DNA of 64,000 bases from Streptomyces xanthii (GTDB lineage: Bacteria; Actinomycetota; Actinomycetes; Streptomycetales; Streptomycetaceae), in NCBI RefSeq assembly GCF_014621695.1, contig NZ_CP061281.1, forward strand, positions 2,480,001-2,544,000, read 5' to 3'. A program made the translations under genes and the position numbers. Below the pieces are notes generated by a model. The model saw only the letters and a list, made by a program, of their open reading frames with translations, was not told the origin of the DNA and searched no databases. Below, piece by piece: positions 45,227 to 56,359 of the stretch (its first letter is position 1; each line of letters begins with the position of its first letter).

Positions 45227-45922
45227 ATGACGACCACGACGAGCCCGTTCCCGTCCGATCCACCCGTCGTCCTGGACCGCCGCGAAGGCCCTTTCGGCGA
45301 GGTCGTGCTGCGCCGCCACGGCGACCTGCTCCAGATCATCGCGAACGGCACCTTCCTCATGGACACCTCCGACGGCCGCTCGGAGCGGCTGCTGGTCGAC
45401 GCGGCGCGGGACGCGCTCGGCGCGGAATGTGAGGGTCCCCACGTCCTGATCGGCGGTCTCGGCGTCGGCTTCTCCCTGGCGCACGCCGCGGCCGACCCGT
45501 TCTGGGGCCGGATCACCGTCGTCGAGCGCGAGCCGGCGATCATCCGCTGGCACCGCGAGGGACCGCTGCGCGAGCTGTCCGCGCGGGCTCTGGCCGACCC
45601 CCGTACGGAGATCGTCGAGGCCGACCTCGTGCGGCATGTACACACCGCCGCGGAGCGCTACGACGCCCTCTGCCTGGACATCGACAACGGTCCGGACTGG
45701 ACCGTCACCGAGGACAACGGGAGCCTCTACTCACCGGCCGGTCTGTCCGCCTGCAAATCCCTGCTGAACCCCGGAGGGGTGCTCGCGGTGTGGTCCGCGC
45801 AGCCCTCCGGGGATTTCGAAGAAACCTTGTGGAATGCCGGATTCCGGGGGGTCCGCACCGAAGAGATCCCCGTTGTCCGAGGCGTACCCGACGTGGTGCA
45901 CCTCGCAGTACGGGCCGCGTAG
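45227..45922 (+). CDS. Spermidine synthase-like methyltransferase-fold protein
   Basis: 231 residues. The SAM-type Rossmann fold is seen in HVLIGGLGVGFSLAHAAAD, with acidic VVEREPAIIRWH and DALCLDIDNGPDW. The pattern is that of SpeE-like proteins (SAM or decarboxylated-SAM binding aminopropyltransferase fold), but the N-terminal domain of real SpeE is short. The substrate is unknown. An alternative ATG three codons upstream exists. Confidence 0.8.
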   Translation: MTTTTSPFPSDPPVVLDRREGPFGEVVLRRHGDLLQIIANGTFLMDTSDGRSERLLVDAARDALGAECEGPHVLIGGLGVGFSLAHAAADPFWGRITVVEREPAIIRWHREGPLRELSARALADPRTEIVEADLVRHVHTAAERYDALCLDIDNGPDWTVTEDNGSLYSPAGLSACKSLLNPGGVLAVWSAQPSGDFEETLWNAGFRGVRTEEIPVVRGVPDVVHLAVRAA

Positions 45923-46016
45923 CCGACCGGCGGTAACTCCCCGTAGGCTGGCGCCCGAAACCCAGATCATTCAAGCGTCAAGCGCGTCACGACGGCGTGC
46001 ATTCAGGGGCGGGGCG

Positions 46017-46754
46017 ATGGAGCAGACACACACCTCCCACAACGGCAGCACGGCGACCCCGGGTGCCCAGCGACGGGTCCTCGTGGTGGAGGACGATCCC
46101 ACGATCGTGGACGCCATCGCCGCCCGGCTGCGGGCCGAGGGATTCCTCGTGCAAACCGCACAGGACGGTCCGGCGGCGGTCGACACGGCGGAGGCCTGGC
46201 AGCCCGACCTGCTGATCCTCGACATCATGCTGCCCGGCTTCGACGGGCTCGAGGTCTGCCGCCGCGTGCAGGCACAGCGACCGGTACCGGTCCTGATGCT
46301 GACCGCGCGCGACGACGAGACGGACATGCTCGTCGGGCTCGGCGTGGGCGCCGACGACTACATGACCAAGCCGTTCTCCATGCGGGAGCTCGCGGCGCGC
46401 GTGCACGTGCTGCTGCGCCGGATGGAGCGGGCCGCGCTCGCCGCCGCCACCCCGCGCAGCGGCATCCTCCGGCTCGGTGAGCTGGAGATCGACCACGCGC
46501 AGCGCCGCGTGCGCGTGCGCAGCGAGGACGTGCACCTCACGCCCACCGAGTTCGACCTGCTGGTCTGCCTGGCGAACACGCCGCGCGCGGTCCTCTCCCG
46601 CGAGCAGCTGCTCGCCGAGGTGTGGGACTGGGCGGACGCCTCGGGCACCCGCACCGTCGACAGCCACATCAAGGCGCTGCGCCGGAAGATCGGCGCGGAG
46701 CGCATCCGCACCGTGCACGGTGTCGGGTACGCCCTGGAGACGCCGACGCCATGA
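46017..46754 (+). CDS. OmpR/PhoB-type response regulator
   Basis: 245 residues. Receiver domain with E25-D26-D27, phospho-acceptor D69 (DLLILDIMLPG) and lysine in MTKPFS; the C-terminal winged helix ends in RTVDSHIKALRRKIGAERIRTVHGVGYAL. GGGGCGGGG precedes the ATG. It overlaps the kinase gene by 4 nt. The pair lies just upstream of the 2-oxoglutarate dehydrogenase gene, an arrangement I recall in S. coelicolor; the signal is not known to me. Confidence 0.96.
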   Translation: MEQTHTSHNGSTATPGAQRRVLVVEDDPTIVDAIAARLRAEGFLVQTAQDGPAAVDTAEAWQPDLLILDIMLPGFDGLEVCRRVQAQRPVPVLMLTARDDETDMLVGLGVGADDYMTKPFSMRELAARVHVLLRRMERAALAAATPRSGILRLGELEIDHAQRRVRVRSEDVHLTPTEFDLLVCLANTPRAVLSREQLLAEVWDWADASGTRTVDSHIKALRRKIGAERIRTVHGVGYALETPTP

Positions 46755-47884
46755 GCTCAGGCGACCGGCCGCCGCACACGCGGGGCCACCGGCCGCCGCT
46801 CAATCCGGGCTGGGCGTCCGGCGGCCTGCGGCCGTTCTCGATCAAGGCGAAGCTCGGCACCCTGGTCGTCGTCTCCGTCTTCATCACCACGGGCCTGCTC
46901 ATGGTGGCGATGTACACGGCGACGGAGCTGCGCTTCATCACCGTGTTCTCGATCATCGCGACGCTGCTGATCACGCAGTTCGTGGCGCACTCGCTGACCG
47001 CGCCGCTCGACGAGATGAACACGGTCGCCCGGTCGATCTCCAACGGCGACTACACCCGCCGGGTGCGGGGCGCCGACCGCCGTGACGAGCTGGGCGACCT
47101 CGCGGTGACGATCAACCGCATGGCCGACGAGCTGGCCGCGCAGGACCAGCACCGCAAGGAACTCGTGGCGAACGTCTCGCACGAGCTGCGCACCCCCATC
47201 GCGGGCCTGCGCGCGGTCCTGGAGAACGTGGTGGACGGCGTCATGGCCGCCGACCCCGAGACGATGCGCACGGCGCTCAAACAGACGGAGCGGCTCGGCC
47301 GGCTCGTCGAGACGCTGCTCGACCTGTCCCGGCTCGACAACGGTGTGGTCCCGCTGAAGGCCCGCCGCTTCGAGGTCTGGCCGTATCTGTCCGGTGTGCT
47401 CAAGGAAGCGAACATGGCCGTGTCGCAGCGCGCGGGCATCGCCTCCGGCTCCGGCACCCACACCCGTACGGACGTCCATCTGCACCTGGACGTGACGCCG
47501 CCGGAGCTGACCGCGTACGCGGACCCGGAGCGCATCCACCAGGTCGTGGCGAACCTCATCGACAACGCGGTGAAGCACTCCCCGCCGCACGGCCGCGTCA
47601 CCGTACGGGCCCGGCGCGGGCCCTATCCGCAGTCCCTGGACCTGGAGGTCCTCGACGAGGGACCCGGCATCCCGGAGTCCGAGTGGCACCGGGTCTTCGA
47701 GCGCTTCAACCGGGGCGACGCGAGCGACAACACCAAGGGCAAGGGGGACGGCGGCACCGGTCTCGGCCTCGCCATCGCGCGCTGGGCCGTGGAGCTGCAC
47801 GGCGGCCGGATCGGCGTGGCCGAATCGACGCGCGGCTGCCGCATCAAGGTCACTCTTCCGGGAGAGCCCCGCCCGCAAAGTTGA
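46751..47884 (+). CDS. Sensor histidine kinase (partner of the OmpR-type regulator)
   Basis: 377 residues. A single hydrophobic hairpin (about 35-80) with almost no extracytoplasmic loop, then HAMP (FVAHSLTAPLDEMNTVARSI), H-box NVSHELRTPIAGL, N-box NLIDNAVKHSPP, and G-boxes DEGPGI and GTGLGLAIA. The short sensor part suggests it senses the membrane or a partner protein. ATGA overlap with the regulator gene. Confidence 0.95.
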   Translation: MSSGDRPPHTRGHRPPLNPGWASGGLRPFSIKAKLGTLVVVSVFITTGLLMVAMYTATELRFITVFSIIATLLITQFVAHSLTAPLDEMNTVARSISNGDYTRRVRGADRRDELGDLAVTINRMADELAAQDQHRKELVANVSHELRTPIAGLRAVLENVVDGVMAADPETMRTALKQTERLGRLVETLLDLSRLDNGVVPLKARRFEVWPYLSGVLKEANMAVSQRAGIASGSGTHTRTDVHLHLDVTPPELTAYADPERIHQVVANLIDNAVKHSPPHGRVTVRARRGPYPQSLDLEVLDEGPGIPESEWHRVFERFNRGDASDNTKGKGDGGTGLGLAIARWAVELHGGRIGVAESTRGCRIKVTLPGEPRPQS

Positions 47885-48124
47885 CGTAGGGTTTCGGTCA
47901 GGCGGAGGTCAAGCCGCGCCGAGGCGTACCCGAACGCGCCGGGCGCGGGTCCGAGCGTACGCAAACCCCGGTTGTTTCCCGCCATTTCCCGGCCCGAAAC
48001 ACAAGTTCCGGTGTGACTTACGCGACGGATGCCCTGCCCGGTCTGCACTCTCCCGGGTTGGAGGCGTAGCCTTTATTCCCGCTGTCCATCACCTTGTGAG
48101 AAGCGGAAGAGGGCGGTTCACGCC

Positions 48125-51100
48125 GTGTCGCCACAGTCCCCCAGTAACTCGAGCATCTCCACCGAGACCGACCAAGGCGGGCAGGGCAAGGACCCTGCCT
48201 CGGCCTTCGGCCCCAACGAGTGGCTCGTCGACGAGATCTATCAGCAGTACCTCCAGGACCCGAATTCGGTTGACCGAGCCTGGTGGGACTTCTTCGCCGA
48301 CTACAAGCCCGGTGCCGCAGCCGCGGGGGCTGCGCCGACCGAGCCGGCCGCGAAGCCCGCCCCGGCCGCCCCCGTGCCTGCCCCGCAGGCGGCCGCCACT
48401 CCGGCCCCGGCTCCCGCGCAGTCCGCCGCCGCAGCTCCCGCACAGGCTGCCGCCGCGCCCGCCGCGAAGCCCGCGCCCGCCGCCGCGAAGCCGGCCGCCG
48501 CCGCACCTGCCACTCCTGCACCGAAGAAGGCTGAACCCGTGACGACCGAGGCCCCCGCCGGCCCCGAGTTCGTGACGCTGCGCGGTCCCGCCGCCGCCGT
48601 CGCGAAGAACATGAACGCGTCCATCGAGGTCCCCACGGCCACGTCCGTGCGTGCCGTCCCGGTGAAGCTGCTGTTCGACAACCGCATCGTCATCAACAAC
48701 CACCTCAAGCGCGCCCGCGGCGGGAAGATCTCCTTCACGCACCTCATCGGGTACGCGATGGTGCAGGCCATCAAGGCCATGCCGTCGATGAACTACTCCT
48801 TCCAGGAGAAGGACGGCAAGCCGACCCTGGTCAAGCCGGACCACGTGAACTTCGGTCTGGCCATCGACCTGGTGAAGCCGAACGGCGACCGCCAGCTCGT
48901 CGTCGCCGGCATCAAGAAGGCCGAGACGCTGAACTTCTTCGAGTTCTGGCAGGCCTACGAGGACATCGTCCGCCGCGCCCGCGACGGCAAGCTGACGATG
49001 GACGACTTCTCCGGTGTCACGGTCTCCCTGACCAACCCGGGCGGCCTCGGCACCGTCCACTCCGTGCCGCGCCTGATGCCCGGACAGTCGGTCATCATGG
49101 GCGTCGGCTCGATGGACTACCCGGCCGAGTTCCAGGGCACCTCCCAGGACACGCTGAACAAGCTCGGCATCTCGAAGGTCATGACGCTCACGTCGACCTA
49201 CGACCACCGGGTCATCCAGGGCGCCGCCTCCGGCGAGTTCCTGCGCATCGTCGCCAACCTCCTCCTCGGGGAGAGCGGCTTCTACGACGAGATCTTCAAG
49301 GCCCTGCGCATCCCCTACGAGCCGGTCCGCTGGCTCAAGGACATCGACGCCTCGCACGACGACGACGTCACCAAGGCGGCGCGCGTCTTCGAGCTGATCC
49401 ACTCCTACCGGGTCCGCGGCCACGTCATGGCCGACACCGACCCGCTGGAGTACCGCCAGCGCAAGCACCCCGACCTGGACATCAACGAGCACGGGCTCAC
49501 CCTGTGGGACCTGGAGCGCGAGTTCGCCGTCGGCGGCTTCGCCGGCAAGTCGATGATGAAGCTGCGCGACATCCTCGGTGTGCTGCGCGACTCGTACGTC
49601 CGCACCGTCGGCATCGAGTTCATGCACATCCAGGACCCGAAGCAGCGCAAGTGGATCCAGGACCGTGTCGAGCGCCCGCACGCCAAGCCGGAGCGCGAGG
49701 AGCAGCTGCGCATCCTGCGCCGGCTGAACTCGGCGGAGGCCTTCGAGACCTTCCTGCAGACGAAGTACGTCGGCCAGAAGCGCTTCTCGCTGGAGGGCGG
49801 CGAGTCCGTCATCCCGCTGCTCGACGCCGTACTGGACTCGGCCGCCGAGGCCCGCCTCGACGAGGTCGTCATCGGCATGGCCCACCGCGGCCGGCTGAAC
49901 GTCCTCGCCAACATCGTGGGCAAGTCGTACGCGCAGATCTTCCGCGAGTTCGAGGGCAACCTCGACCCGAAGTCGATGCACGGCTCCGGCGACGTGAAGT
50001 ACCACCTGGGCGCCCAGGGCACCTTCACCGGCCTGGACGGCGAGCAGATCAAGGTCTCGCTGGCCGCGAACCCGTCCCACCTGGAGACGGTCGACCCGGT
50101 CATCGAGGGCATCGTCCGCGCCAAGCAGGACATCATCAACAAGGGCGGCACGGACTTCACGGTCCTGCCGGTCGCCCTGCACGGTGACGCGGCCTTCGCG
50201 GGCCAGGGCGTCGTGGCCGAGACGCTGAACATGTCGCAGCTGCGCGGCTACCGCACGGGCGGCACGGTCCACATCGTCATCAACAACCAGGTCGGCTTCA
50301 CCGCCGCCCCGGAGTCCTCGCGCTCCTCCATGTACGCCACCGACGTGGCCCGCATGATCGAGGCGCCGATCTTCCACGTGAACGGCGACGACCCCGAGGC
50401 CGTCGTCCGCGTTGCCCGACTGGCCTTCGAGTTCCGCCAGGCGTTCAACAAGGACGTCGTCATCGACCTCATCTGCTACCGCCGCCGCGGTCACAACGAG
50501 TCGGACAACCCGGCGTTCACGCAGCCGCTGATGTACGACCTGATCGACAAGAAGCGCTCGGTGCGCAAGCTCTACACCGAGTCCCTCATCGGTCGCGGCG
50601 ACATCACGCTGGAAGAGGCCGAGCAGGCGCTGCAGGACTTCCAGGGCCAGCTGGAGAAGGTCTTCACCGAGGTCCGCGAGGCCGTGTCGGCTCCGGTCGA
50701 GGCGCACGTCCCGGACGCGCAGGCCGAGTTCCCGGTGGCCGTGACAACCGCGATCTCCCAGGAGGTCGTCAAGCGCATCGCCGAGTCCCAGGTCAACATC
50801 CCCGACAACGTCACGGTGCACCCGCGTCTGCTGCCGCAGCTGCAGCGCCGTGCCTCGATGATCGAGGACGGGACGATCGACTGGGGCATGGGCGAGACCC
50901 TCGCCATCGGCTCCCTCCTCCTGGAGGGCACCCCGGTCCGCCTGTCCGGCCAGGACTCGCGCCGCGGCACCTTCGGCCAGCGCCACGCGGTGCTGATCGA
51001 CCGTGAGACGGGCGAGGACTACACCCCGCTGCTGTACCTCTCCCCCGACCAGGCCCGCTACAACGTCTACGACTCGCTGCTCTCCGAGTACGCGGTCATG

Positions 51101-51925
51101 GGCTTCGAGTACGGCTACTCGCTGGCCCGTCCCGAGTCCCTCGTGATGTGGGAAGCCCAGTTCGGTGACTTCGTCAACGGCGCGCAGTCGGTCGTCGACG
51201 AGTACATCTCGGCCGCCGAGCAGAAGTGGGGCCAGACGTCCGGCGTCACCCTGCTCCTCCCGCACGGCTACGAGGGCCAGGGCCCGGACCACTCCTCGGC
51301 CCGCGTCGAGCGCTTCCTGCAGCTCTGCGCGCAGAACAACATGACGGTCGCGATGCCGACCCTCCCGTCGAACTACTTCCACCTCCTGCGGTGGCAGGTG
51401 CACAACCCGCACCACAAGCCGCTGGTCGTCTTCACCCCGAAGTCGATGCTGCGCCTCAAGGCCGCCGCGTCGAAGGTGGAGGAGTTCACCTCGGGCGGCT
51501 TCCGTCCGGTCATCGGCGACGAGTCCGTCGACCCGAACGCGGTGCGCAAGGTCGTCTTCGTGGCGGGCAAGCTGTACTACGACCTGGAGGCCTCGCGGGT
51601 CAAGAACGGTGTCACCGACACCGCGATCATCCGCGTCGAGCGTCTCTACCCGCTGCCGGGTGCCGAACTCCAGGCGGAGATCGCCAAGTTCCCGAACGCG
51701 GAGAAGTACATCTGGGCCCAGGAGGAGCCGGCGAACCAGGGTGCCTGGCCGTTCATCGCGCTCAACCTGATCGACCACCTGGACCTGGCGGTCGGCGCCG
51801 ACGTCCCGCACGGTGAGCGCCTGCGCCGCATCTCGCGGCCGCACAGCTCGTCCCCCGCGGTCGGCTCGGCCAAGCGCCACCAGGCGGAGCAGGAGCAGCT
51901 GGTCCGCGAGGTCTTCGAGGCGTAA
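48125..51925 (+). CDS. kgd: Multifunctional 2-oxoglutarate decarboxylase/dehydrogenase (Kgd/OdhA)
   Basis: 1266 residues from a GTG after GAAGAGGG. Order: a short N-terminal segment with [27 protein letters not shown] typical of E1o, an Ala/Pro linker of about 80 residues, an E2-type succinyltransferase domain ending in [16 protein letters not shown] with the catalytic histidine, then the TPP-dependent E1 domain ([23 protein letters not shown]) and C-terminal domain. It lacks a lipoyl domain, as actinobacterial OdhA/Kgd does, and works with the E2p of pyruvate dehydrogenase in the TCA cycle. A strong terminator follows. Confidence 0.96.
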   Translation: MSPQSPSNSSISTETDQGGQGKDPASAFGPNEWLVDEIYQQYLQDPNSVDRAWWDFFADYKPGAAAAGAAPTEPAAKPAPAAPVPAPQAAATPAPAPAQSAAAAPAQAAAAPAAKPAPAAAKPAAAAPATPAPKKAEPVTTEAPAGPEFVTLRGPAAAVAKNMNASIEVPTATSVRAVPVKLLFDNRIVINNHLKRARGGKISFTHLIGYAMVQAIKAMPSMNYSFQEKDGKPTLVKPDHVNFGLAIDLVKPNGDRQLVVAGIKKAETLNFFEFWQAYEDIVRRARDGKLTMDDFSGVTVSLTNPGGLGTVHSVPRLMPGQSVIMGVGSMDYPAEFQGTSQDTLNKLGISKVMTLTSTYDHRVIQGAASGEFLRIVANLLLGESGFYDEIFKALRIPYEPVRWLKDIDASHDDDVTKAARVFELIHSYRVRGHVMADTDPLEYRQRKHPDLDINEHGLTLWDLEREFAVGGFAGKSMMKLRDILGVLRDSYVRTVGIEFMHIQDPKQRKWIQDRVERPHAKPEREEQLRILRRLNSAEAFETFLQTKYVGQKRFSLEGGESVIPLLDAVLDSAAEARLDEVVIGMAHRGRLNVLANIVGKSYAQIFREFEGNLDPKSMHGSGDVKYHLGAQGTFTGLDGEQIKVSLAANPSHLETVDPVIEGIVRAKQDIINKGGTDFTVLPVALHGDAAFAGQGVVAETLNMSQLRGYRTGGTVHIVINNQVGFTAAPESSRSSMYATDVARMIEAPIFHVNGDDPEAVVRVARLAFEFRQAFNKDVVIDLICYRRRGHNESDNPAFTQPLMYDLIDKKRSVRKLYTESLIGRGDITLEEAEQALQDFQGQLEKVFTEVREAVSAPVEAHVPDAQAEFPVAVTTAISQEVVKRIAESQVNIPDNVTVHPRLLPQLQRRASMIEDGTIDWGMGETLAIGSLLLEGTPVRLSGQDSRRGTFGQRHAVLIDRETGEDYTPLLYLSPDQARYNVYDSLLSEYAVMGFEYGYSLARPESLVMWEAQFGDFVNGAQSVVDEYISAAEQKWGQTSGVTLLLPHGYEGQGPDHSSARVERFLQLCAQNNMTVAMPTLPSNYFHLLRWQVHNPHHKPLVVFTPKSMLRLKAAASKVEEFTSGGFRPVIGDESVDPNAVRKVVFVAGKLYYDLEASRVKNGVTDTAIIRVERLYPLPGAELQAEIAKFPNAEKYIWAQEEPANQGAWPFIALNLIDHLDLAVGADVPHGERLRRISRPHSSSPAVGSAKRHQAEQEQLVREVFEA

Positions 51926-51949
51926 CCCTCCCCCTCTCGGCAACCAGTC

Positions 51950-51979
51950 GGGCCCGGCACCCTCAGGGGTGCCGGGCCC
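51950..51979. terminator. Bidirectional terminator between kgd and the FxsT-like gene
   Basis: A perfect 13-bp stem (51950-51962 / 51967-51979) with a 4-nt loop lies 25 nt past the kgd stop. It also lies 29 nt past the stop of the converging gene. Confidence 0.9.
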
Positions 51980-52008
51980 TTCCGCGTTCCCGCGCCGCGC
52001 CGCCGCCG

Positions 52009-54966
52009 CTAGACCGGCTGGGGTTCGAAGTCCCAGTACGGGCGCTGGCGGCGGCGGACGCTGACGGTGTGGGGGTGCTGGTCGCCCAGTGTCTCGGCGA
52101 GCACCCGGATCACTTCCTGCTCCTTCTCCCCCGCTTCCTTTCCGCGCCGCAGCAGGCGCAGGTCGGTGGCGTGGGCCGCCCAGGCGGAGAGGGTCAGGGG
52201 GTGCCGGGACCCCAGCACCGCCTCGGCACCGGTGGCGGCCTCCAGACTCAGCTCGGCGGCACCGTCGACGTCACCGGCCAGGGCGCGGGCGCCGGAGGTG
52301 TTGAGCGCCGAGCCCACCGTCCACGGGTGCCGCTCCCCCATGGCGACCCGCATCCGGGACAGGGCTCGCTCGGACAGATGCAGCGACTCGTCCCGCTCGC
52401 CGAACTCGGCCAGTACGAGGGCCAGGTTGCCGGAGACTCCGGCGGAGAACGGGTGCCCGTCGCCGAGCAGGGTGGTGTGGCCGGCCGCGGCGCGCTCGGC
52501 GAGTTCCCTGGCTCGGCCCGGGTCTCCGTGCGAGCGCTGGAGAGTGGCGTAGTCGGCGAGAACGGCGAGCGTGTCCGGGTGTTCGGGGCCGTGGACCTGT
52601 TCGGAGCGGACAAGGACGGTCTGCATCAGGGAATCGGCCTGCTGGTACTCGCCTGAGCGGCGCAGACAGAGCGCGAGGTTGTGCTCGGCACGGAGGGTCT
52701 GGGGGTGGTGCAGATCCATGATCTGGTGATGCAGACCCACAGTTTTCTTCTGACGGTCCAACGCCTCTGCGTAGCGTCCCAGCCAGCGCATCAGGCTGGC
52801 GCAGATGGTGCCGCTCTCCAGCGTCGCCGGGTGGCGAAGCTTGAGAACGCGCTCGCGGGCCTGCAACACGGCAAGGTCCAGCTCCAGGGAGTCCTTGTAG
52901 TGCCCCAACTGGGCCAGGACCGCAGAGTAGTTGTGCTGCTGATCGAGAGTGTGCGGGTGCTGCTCGCCGAGGATGTCGCGATAGGCGTCCCACACCTCCT
53001 TGAAGAGGTCGCGCGCCTCTCCGTACGCGGCGAGCGCCCACAAGGATCCACCCAATCCCTGCTTGGCGAGGAGGAGTTCACTGCTGTCGGGTGCGTGCTC
53101 CTGCAAGAGCGCCACGGAGTTGCGTCCCGCGGCCTCTGCCTCGCGGTAGCGGCCGACCCTGCGCAGCATGATCGCGTGGTAGTAGTCGAGCAGCAGCAGG
53201 CTTCGGTCGGTCCGTTGGAAGCGCTGCTGCCAGCGCGGCAGGGCCTTCTGGATCAGCTCGAGCCCGGCCGAGTACTCACCGCGTACGCGCAGGTAGTTGA
53301 TGCAGTCCAGGATCAGAGACTGGACGTCGCGGTCGCCGCTGTCGAAGACTCCGGCGTGGTCGAGGTGCGGGATGATCTGGGCGTACCGCTCCCACAGGCG
53401 GGTGTCGTTGGGGTTGCGCGGTGATGCGCTGACCAGGACCCGGCAGGCTGCGGAGGCGGCCTGTTCCCGCTCGGACTCGGGCATACCGGTGCGCAGGTAG
53501 CTGTGGTACAGGTGGTGCATCTGGACGCTCTCGACGCCCTGATCGACCCGCGTCTCCGAGGCTGGGTAGTCCATGCGCATGACCGCGGTCGCCTCGTTGA
53601 GCCGGCGCAGGTTGGTGTGCCAGCCGATGGGGTCGGCGGTGAGGGTTTCCAGGTGCGCGGGCAGGTCGCCGGGGCGGGCTGACTGGATCAGACCGACCGG
53701 GATGGCGTCCGGGGAGAAGAAGCCGAAGATCTTGAGGAGTTCGGCCGCGTCGGGGTGCTTCTCGCGCAGCATGTTCTGGGTGAGGGACCAGCTGGTCCAG
53801 ACGCTCTTCTGATAGTCGTCGTCGACGAAGCTGAGCCCGAACTCGTTGGGCCGACCGCTGAGGATGCTGTCGATGTACGGCTCGACGGGCATCGTCTCGT
53901 TGATGGCGAGCCAGGACGCCGTCTGGTTGACGAGGAGCGGAAGGTCCTGCACCGCGGCGGCCAGGGAGTCGGCCTGCTCCGTGGTCAGGCGTGGCGCACG
54001 GCGGCAGGCGAAGGCGACGCTCTCCCGCCGGGTGAAGGGGTGTACCTCGATCTCCTGGGTGCGGCTGAAGGCCGACCAGTCCCGGGTGAGCGTGGTGATG
54101 AGGACGTGTCCCGGTCCGTCGGGAAGCAGGTTCTCGATGCCGTCCACGTTGTCGGCGCCATCGAAAATGAGCAGCCAGTTCCGGTACGGGGTGCCGCTGC
54201 GCAGGGCGCTCTGGACCGCGCGGATCCGGTCACCGGTCTCACGGCCTGCGGGAAGCTTGAGCCGGGTGGCGAGTTCGGCGAGCTGCTCACGCGCGGTGCC
54301 CGGGTAGCCGGAGTTGACCTGCCAGACGATGTCGTACTCGTTGCGGAAGCGGTACGCGTACTCGCGGCCGATCTGGGTCTTGCCGACCCCTGAGATGCCG
54401 CGCAGAACGCAGCGCTCGCCCTCGCTGTCAAGGAAGACCGAGTGGATGCGTTCGAGGATCTCGTCGCGGCCGGTGAAGCGCTCGTTGCGGGGCGGGACGT
54501 TCCACTGGGCCTGGTCGTCGTTGGGGAAGCGGGGGCCGCCGTCCGACTCCTCGGTTGCGCGCGGCCGGTCGATGCCGACCCTGCGCATCAGGCGGCGGCC
54601 GGCCTCCCGGGCGCTGAGGCCGAGCAGGCTGACGGGGGCGAGGGCCGCGGTGGCGGCGGGCAGGGCGCCGTTGGCGATGTTGACGGCGATGAAGCGGTCG
54701 GAGTGCGCCGTGACCACTTCACGCAGGGCCTCCGTCCACTCCCCCGCTGGTCGCGGTCCGAGCCCGAAGTACCAGTCGTCGAGTACGAGCAGAACCCTGC
54801 CCGGCGCCTCGAGCAGACCGGTGAGTGCATCGACCAGAGACGTCTCCAGCTCGGGATCCCAGCGCAGCATCGCAGTCCCGATGCCTTCCCGCTCGAGCTG
54901 ATGCGCGATCCAGGCCGCCCAGGGACGGCTGGATCCGGCGTGACTGATGGTGATGAACTCGGCCAT
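52009..54966 (-). CDS. fxsT: TIR-NB-TPR protein of the FxSxx/cyclophane RiPP system (FxsT-like)
   Basis: 985 residues from MAEFITISHAGSSRPWAAW, GGGAG 8 nt upstream. The N-terminal 125 residues are a TIR-like domain; a linker with NVPPRNERFTGRDEIL leads to an NB-ARC/STAND ATPase with P-loop GISGVGKT (190-197) and LLIFDGADN. From about residue 560 to the end are tetratricopeptide repeats with the HPxTL pattern (GEQHPHTLDQQHN). The C-terminus RPYWDFEPQPV is characteristic of this group. FxsT proteins accompany FxSxx precursor and FxsB maturase genes; whether it senses, guides or is an effector is not known. It is last in the transcription order, 139 nt after the radical SAM gene. Confidence 0.88.
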   Translation of the reverse strand: MAEFITISHAGSSRPWAAWIAHQLEREGIGTAMLRWDPELETSLVDALTGLLEAPGRVLLVLDDWYFGLGPRPAGEWTEALREVVTAHSDRFIAVNIANGALPAATAALAPVSLLGLSAREAGRRLMRRVGIDRPRATEESDGGPRFPNDDQAQWNVPPRNERFTGRDEILERIHSVFLDSEGERCVLRGISGVGKTQIGREYAYRFRNEYDIVWQVNSGYPGTAREQLAELATRLKLPAGRETGDRIRAVQSALRSGTPYRNWLLIFDGADNVDGIENLLPDGPGHVLITTLTRDWSAFSRTQEIEVHPFTRRESVAFACRRAPRLTTEQADSLAAAVQDLPLLVNQTASWLAINETMPVEPYIDSILSGRPNEFGLSFVDDDYQKSVWTSWSLTQNMLREKHPDAAELLKIFGFFSPDAIPVGLIQSARPGDLPAHLETLTADPIGWHTNLRRLNEATAVMRMDYPASETRVDQGVESVQMHHLYHSYLRTGMPESEREQAASAACRVLVSASPRNPNDTRLWERYAQIIPHLDHAGVFDSGDRDVQSLILDCINYLRVRGEYSAGLELIQKALPRWQQRFQRTDRSLLLLDYYHAIMLRRVGRYREAEAAGRNSVALLQEHAPDSSELLLAKQGLGGSLWALAAYGEARDLFKEVWDAYRDILGEQHPHTLDQQHNYSAVLAQLGHYKDSLELDLAVLQARERVLKLRHPATLESGTICASLMRWLGRYAEALDRQKKTVGLHHQIMDLHHPQTLRAEHNLALCLRRSGEYQQADSLMQTVLVRSEQVHGPEHPDTLAVLADYATLQRSHGDPGRARELAERAAAGHTTLLGDGHPFSAGVSGNLALVLAEFGERDESLHLSERALSRMRVAMGERHPWTVGSALNTSGARALAGDVDGAAELSLEAATGAEAVLGSRHPLTLSAWAAHATDLRLLRRGKEAGEKEQEVIRVLAETLGDQHPHTVSVRRRQRPYWDFEPQPV

Positions 54967-55091
54967 GCGACCGTCTCCCTGTCCCGCTGGCGGTACTGCG
55001 AACGATGGGCGTGCGTGGTGGATCGGGGGCTGCTGGCACCGTAATTCATCAGGACACAGCAGTTCTGACGAACCGTCGTCCATCGGCCATT

Positions 55092-55108
55092 TAGGCCGGA
55101 AAGGCCTA
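55092..55108 (-). promoter_or_regulatory. Stem-loop at the stop of the radical SAM gene
   Basis: TAGGCC-GGAAA-GGCCTA is a perfect 6-bp hairpin that includes the TAG stop. Too short for a confident terminator; it may slow transcription or protect the message end. The remaining 125 nt before the FxsT-like gene could hold a promoter (GAATTA as a -10), which is not certain. Confidence 0.35.
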
Positions 55109-56359
55109 GGGCGACGTACCGATCTCGGCCAGCAGTCGGGTCGAGATGTGGCGTATGAGGCGGGCCATGTCGGCGCAGTAGACCGTGGGATGACGGAATC
55201 CGCTGTGGGCGAGGTAGCGATGGGCGTAGTTGCCACCGCCGCAGACATCCACCAGCGGGCAGGAGCGACACTCACCGCTCAGGGCGTCACGGCCCAGATG
55301 GCGGGCTGCGACCCCCGGGTGCTCCAGCGCCTCGTCGAAGCTGTTGCGGTGGACGTCCAAGCCCGTGACAGGGGCTCCCTCGTACGTGGTCTTGAGGGAG
55401 TCGACCTGTTCGATCGCCCCGTCTGTGTCCACGACGACCGCGGCGACCGGTGAGAGGCCCACCACCTCGGTGGCGCTGGGCTGTCCGAGCAGCAACGCGA
55501 TGATCTCGGCGAACAGCCGGACCCGCACGGTCGGACCCCGGTGCTCCCACCACAGATCGAAGGTCCGGGAGAGCCAGTCCCCGTACGGGGTGGGTCTGCG
55601 GTGGGGGAAGCGCAGCGTTCCGGGGTCGGCCGGCGCGACACCCGTCGGCGGGGTGGTCCAGTTGTTGTGGGGCAGCAACAGGTCGAGGCCGGGCGGGTCC
55701 ATCGCCAGGAGCGAGCTCAGCACGTCTTCCGGATCGTTGCCCAGATCGATCGTGCACAGGATCCCGGCGAAGACGTCGGGGTGGTCCGCCAGCAGTCTGG
55801 CCGCGCGAAGGGCCGCGGGCCAGGAGGCTCGGCCTCCTTTAAAGGCACGAAGCCGATTGTGTTGCGCGGTGCCGCCGTCGAGGCTCAGGCCTACGCGGAT
55901 GCCCGCCGCGCCCAGCTCGGCTAGGACGGCTCGGGTCAGGAGTGTTCCGTTGGTCTGGACTCCGGCCTCGACACGGCACCCCGGGGGCGCCAGTTCACGC
56001 ACGGCGTCCACATAGCGCACCAGCGGTGCGGCGCCCCCGAGCAGCGGCTCGCCGCCGTGCAGGTCGACTCGGACTAAGGGCAGTCGATGGGTGCGGGCGT
56101 GCTCGGCGATCCGCTCAGCCGTGCGCTTCATGATCGCGTCCGAAACGCGTGTGGGGCGGTCCCGCCAACTGCTGTCCGCGCCCTCGTAGATGTAGCAGTA
56201 CGAGCAGGCGAGGTTGCAGCGGCTGTGCACCTTCAGGACGAACTGGCGGAACGGCACGGGCGCGATGCCGGCGCGACGTAGGGCCGGAACATCCAGGTCC
56301 CGAAGCGGCCAAGGGGCCGGCAAATCTGTCCGCGGCCCGTGCAGATCACCGGTGCTCAC
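55106..56359 (-). CDS. FxsB-family radical SAM/SPASM cyclophane-forming peptide maturase
   Basis: 417 residues from a GTG that overlaps the precursor stop by 14 nt. The radical SAM cluster motif is CNLACSYC with C48, C52 and C55, preceded by FVLKVHSRC, the typical opening of the FxsB group, and followed by VDLHGGEPLL. The C-terminus has a reduced SPASM region, CRSCPLVDVCGGGNYAHRY, for a second 4Fe-4S cluster. Members link an aromatic side chain to a residue two positions on, making a three-residue cyclophane. A TTA leucine codon at 56075-56077 makes translation dependent on bldA tRNA. An alternative start at 56395 exists. Confidence 0.88.
   Translation of the reverse strand: MSTGDLHGPRTDLPAPWPLRDLDVPALRRAGIAPVPFRQFVLKVHSRCNLACSYCYIYEGADSSWRDRPTRVSDAIMKRTAERIAEHARTHRLPLVRVDLHGGEPLLGGAAPLVRYVDAVRELAPPGCRVEAGVQTNGTLLTRAVLAELGAAGIRVGLSLDGGTAQHNRLRAFKGGRASWPAALRAARLLADHPDVFAGILCTIDLGNDPEDVLSSLLAMDPPGLDLLLPHNNWTTPPTGVAPADPGTLRFPHRRPTPYGDWLSRTFDLWWEHRGPTVRVRLFAEIIALLLGQPSATEVVGLSPVAAVVVDTDGAIEQVDSLKTTYEGAPVTGLDVHRNSFDEALEHPGVAARHLGRDALSGECRSCPLVDVCGGGNYAHRYLAHSGFRHPTVYCADMARLIRHISTRLLAEIGTSP

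Noticed and set aside
48089..51943. A 1284-codon open frame antisense to kgd
   Set aside because: It is the frame that mirrors third-position G/C of a strongly biased gene. It has no family motifs and kgd itself is certain.
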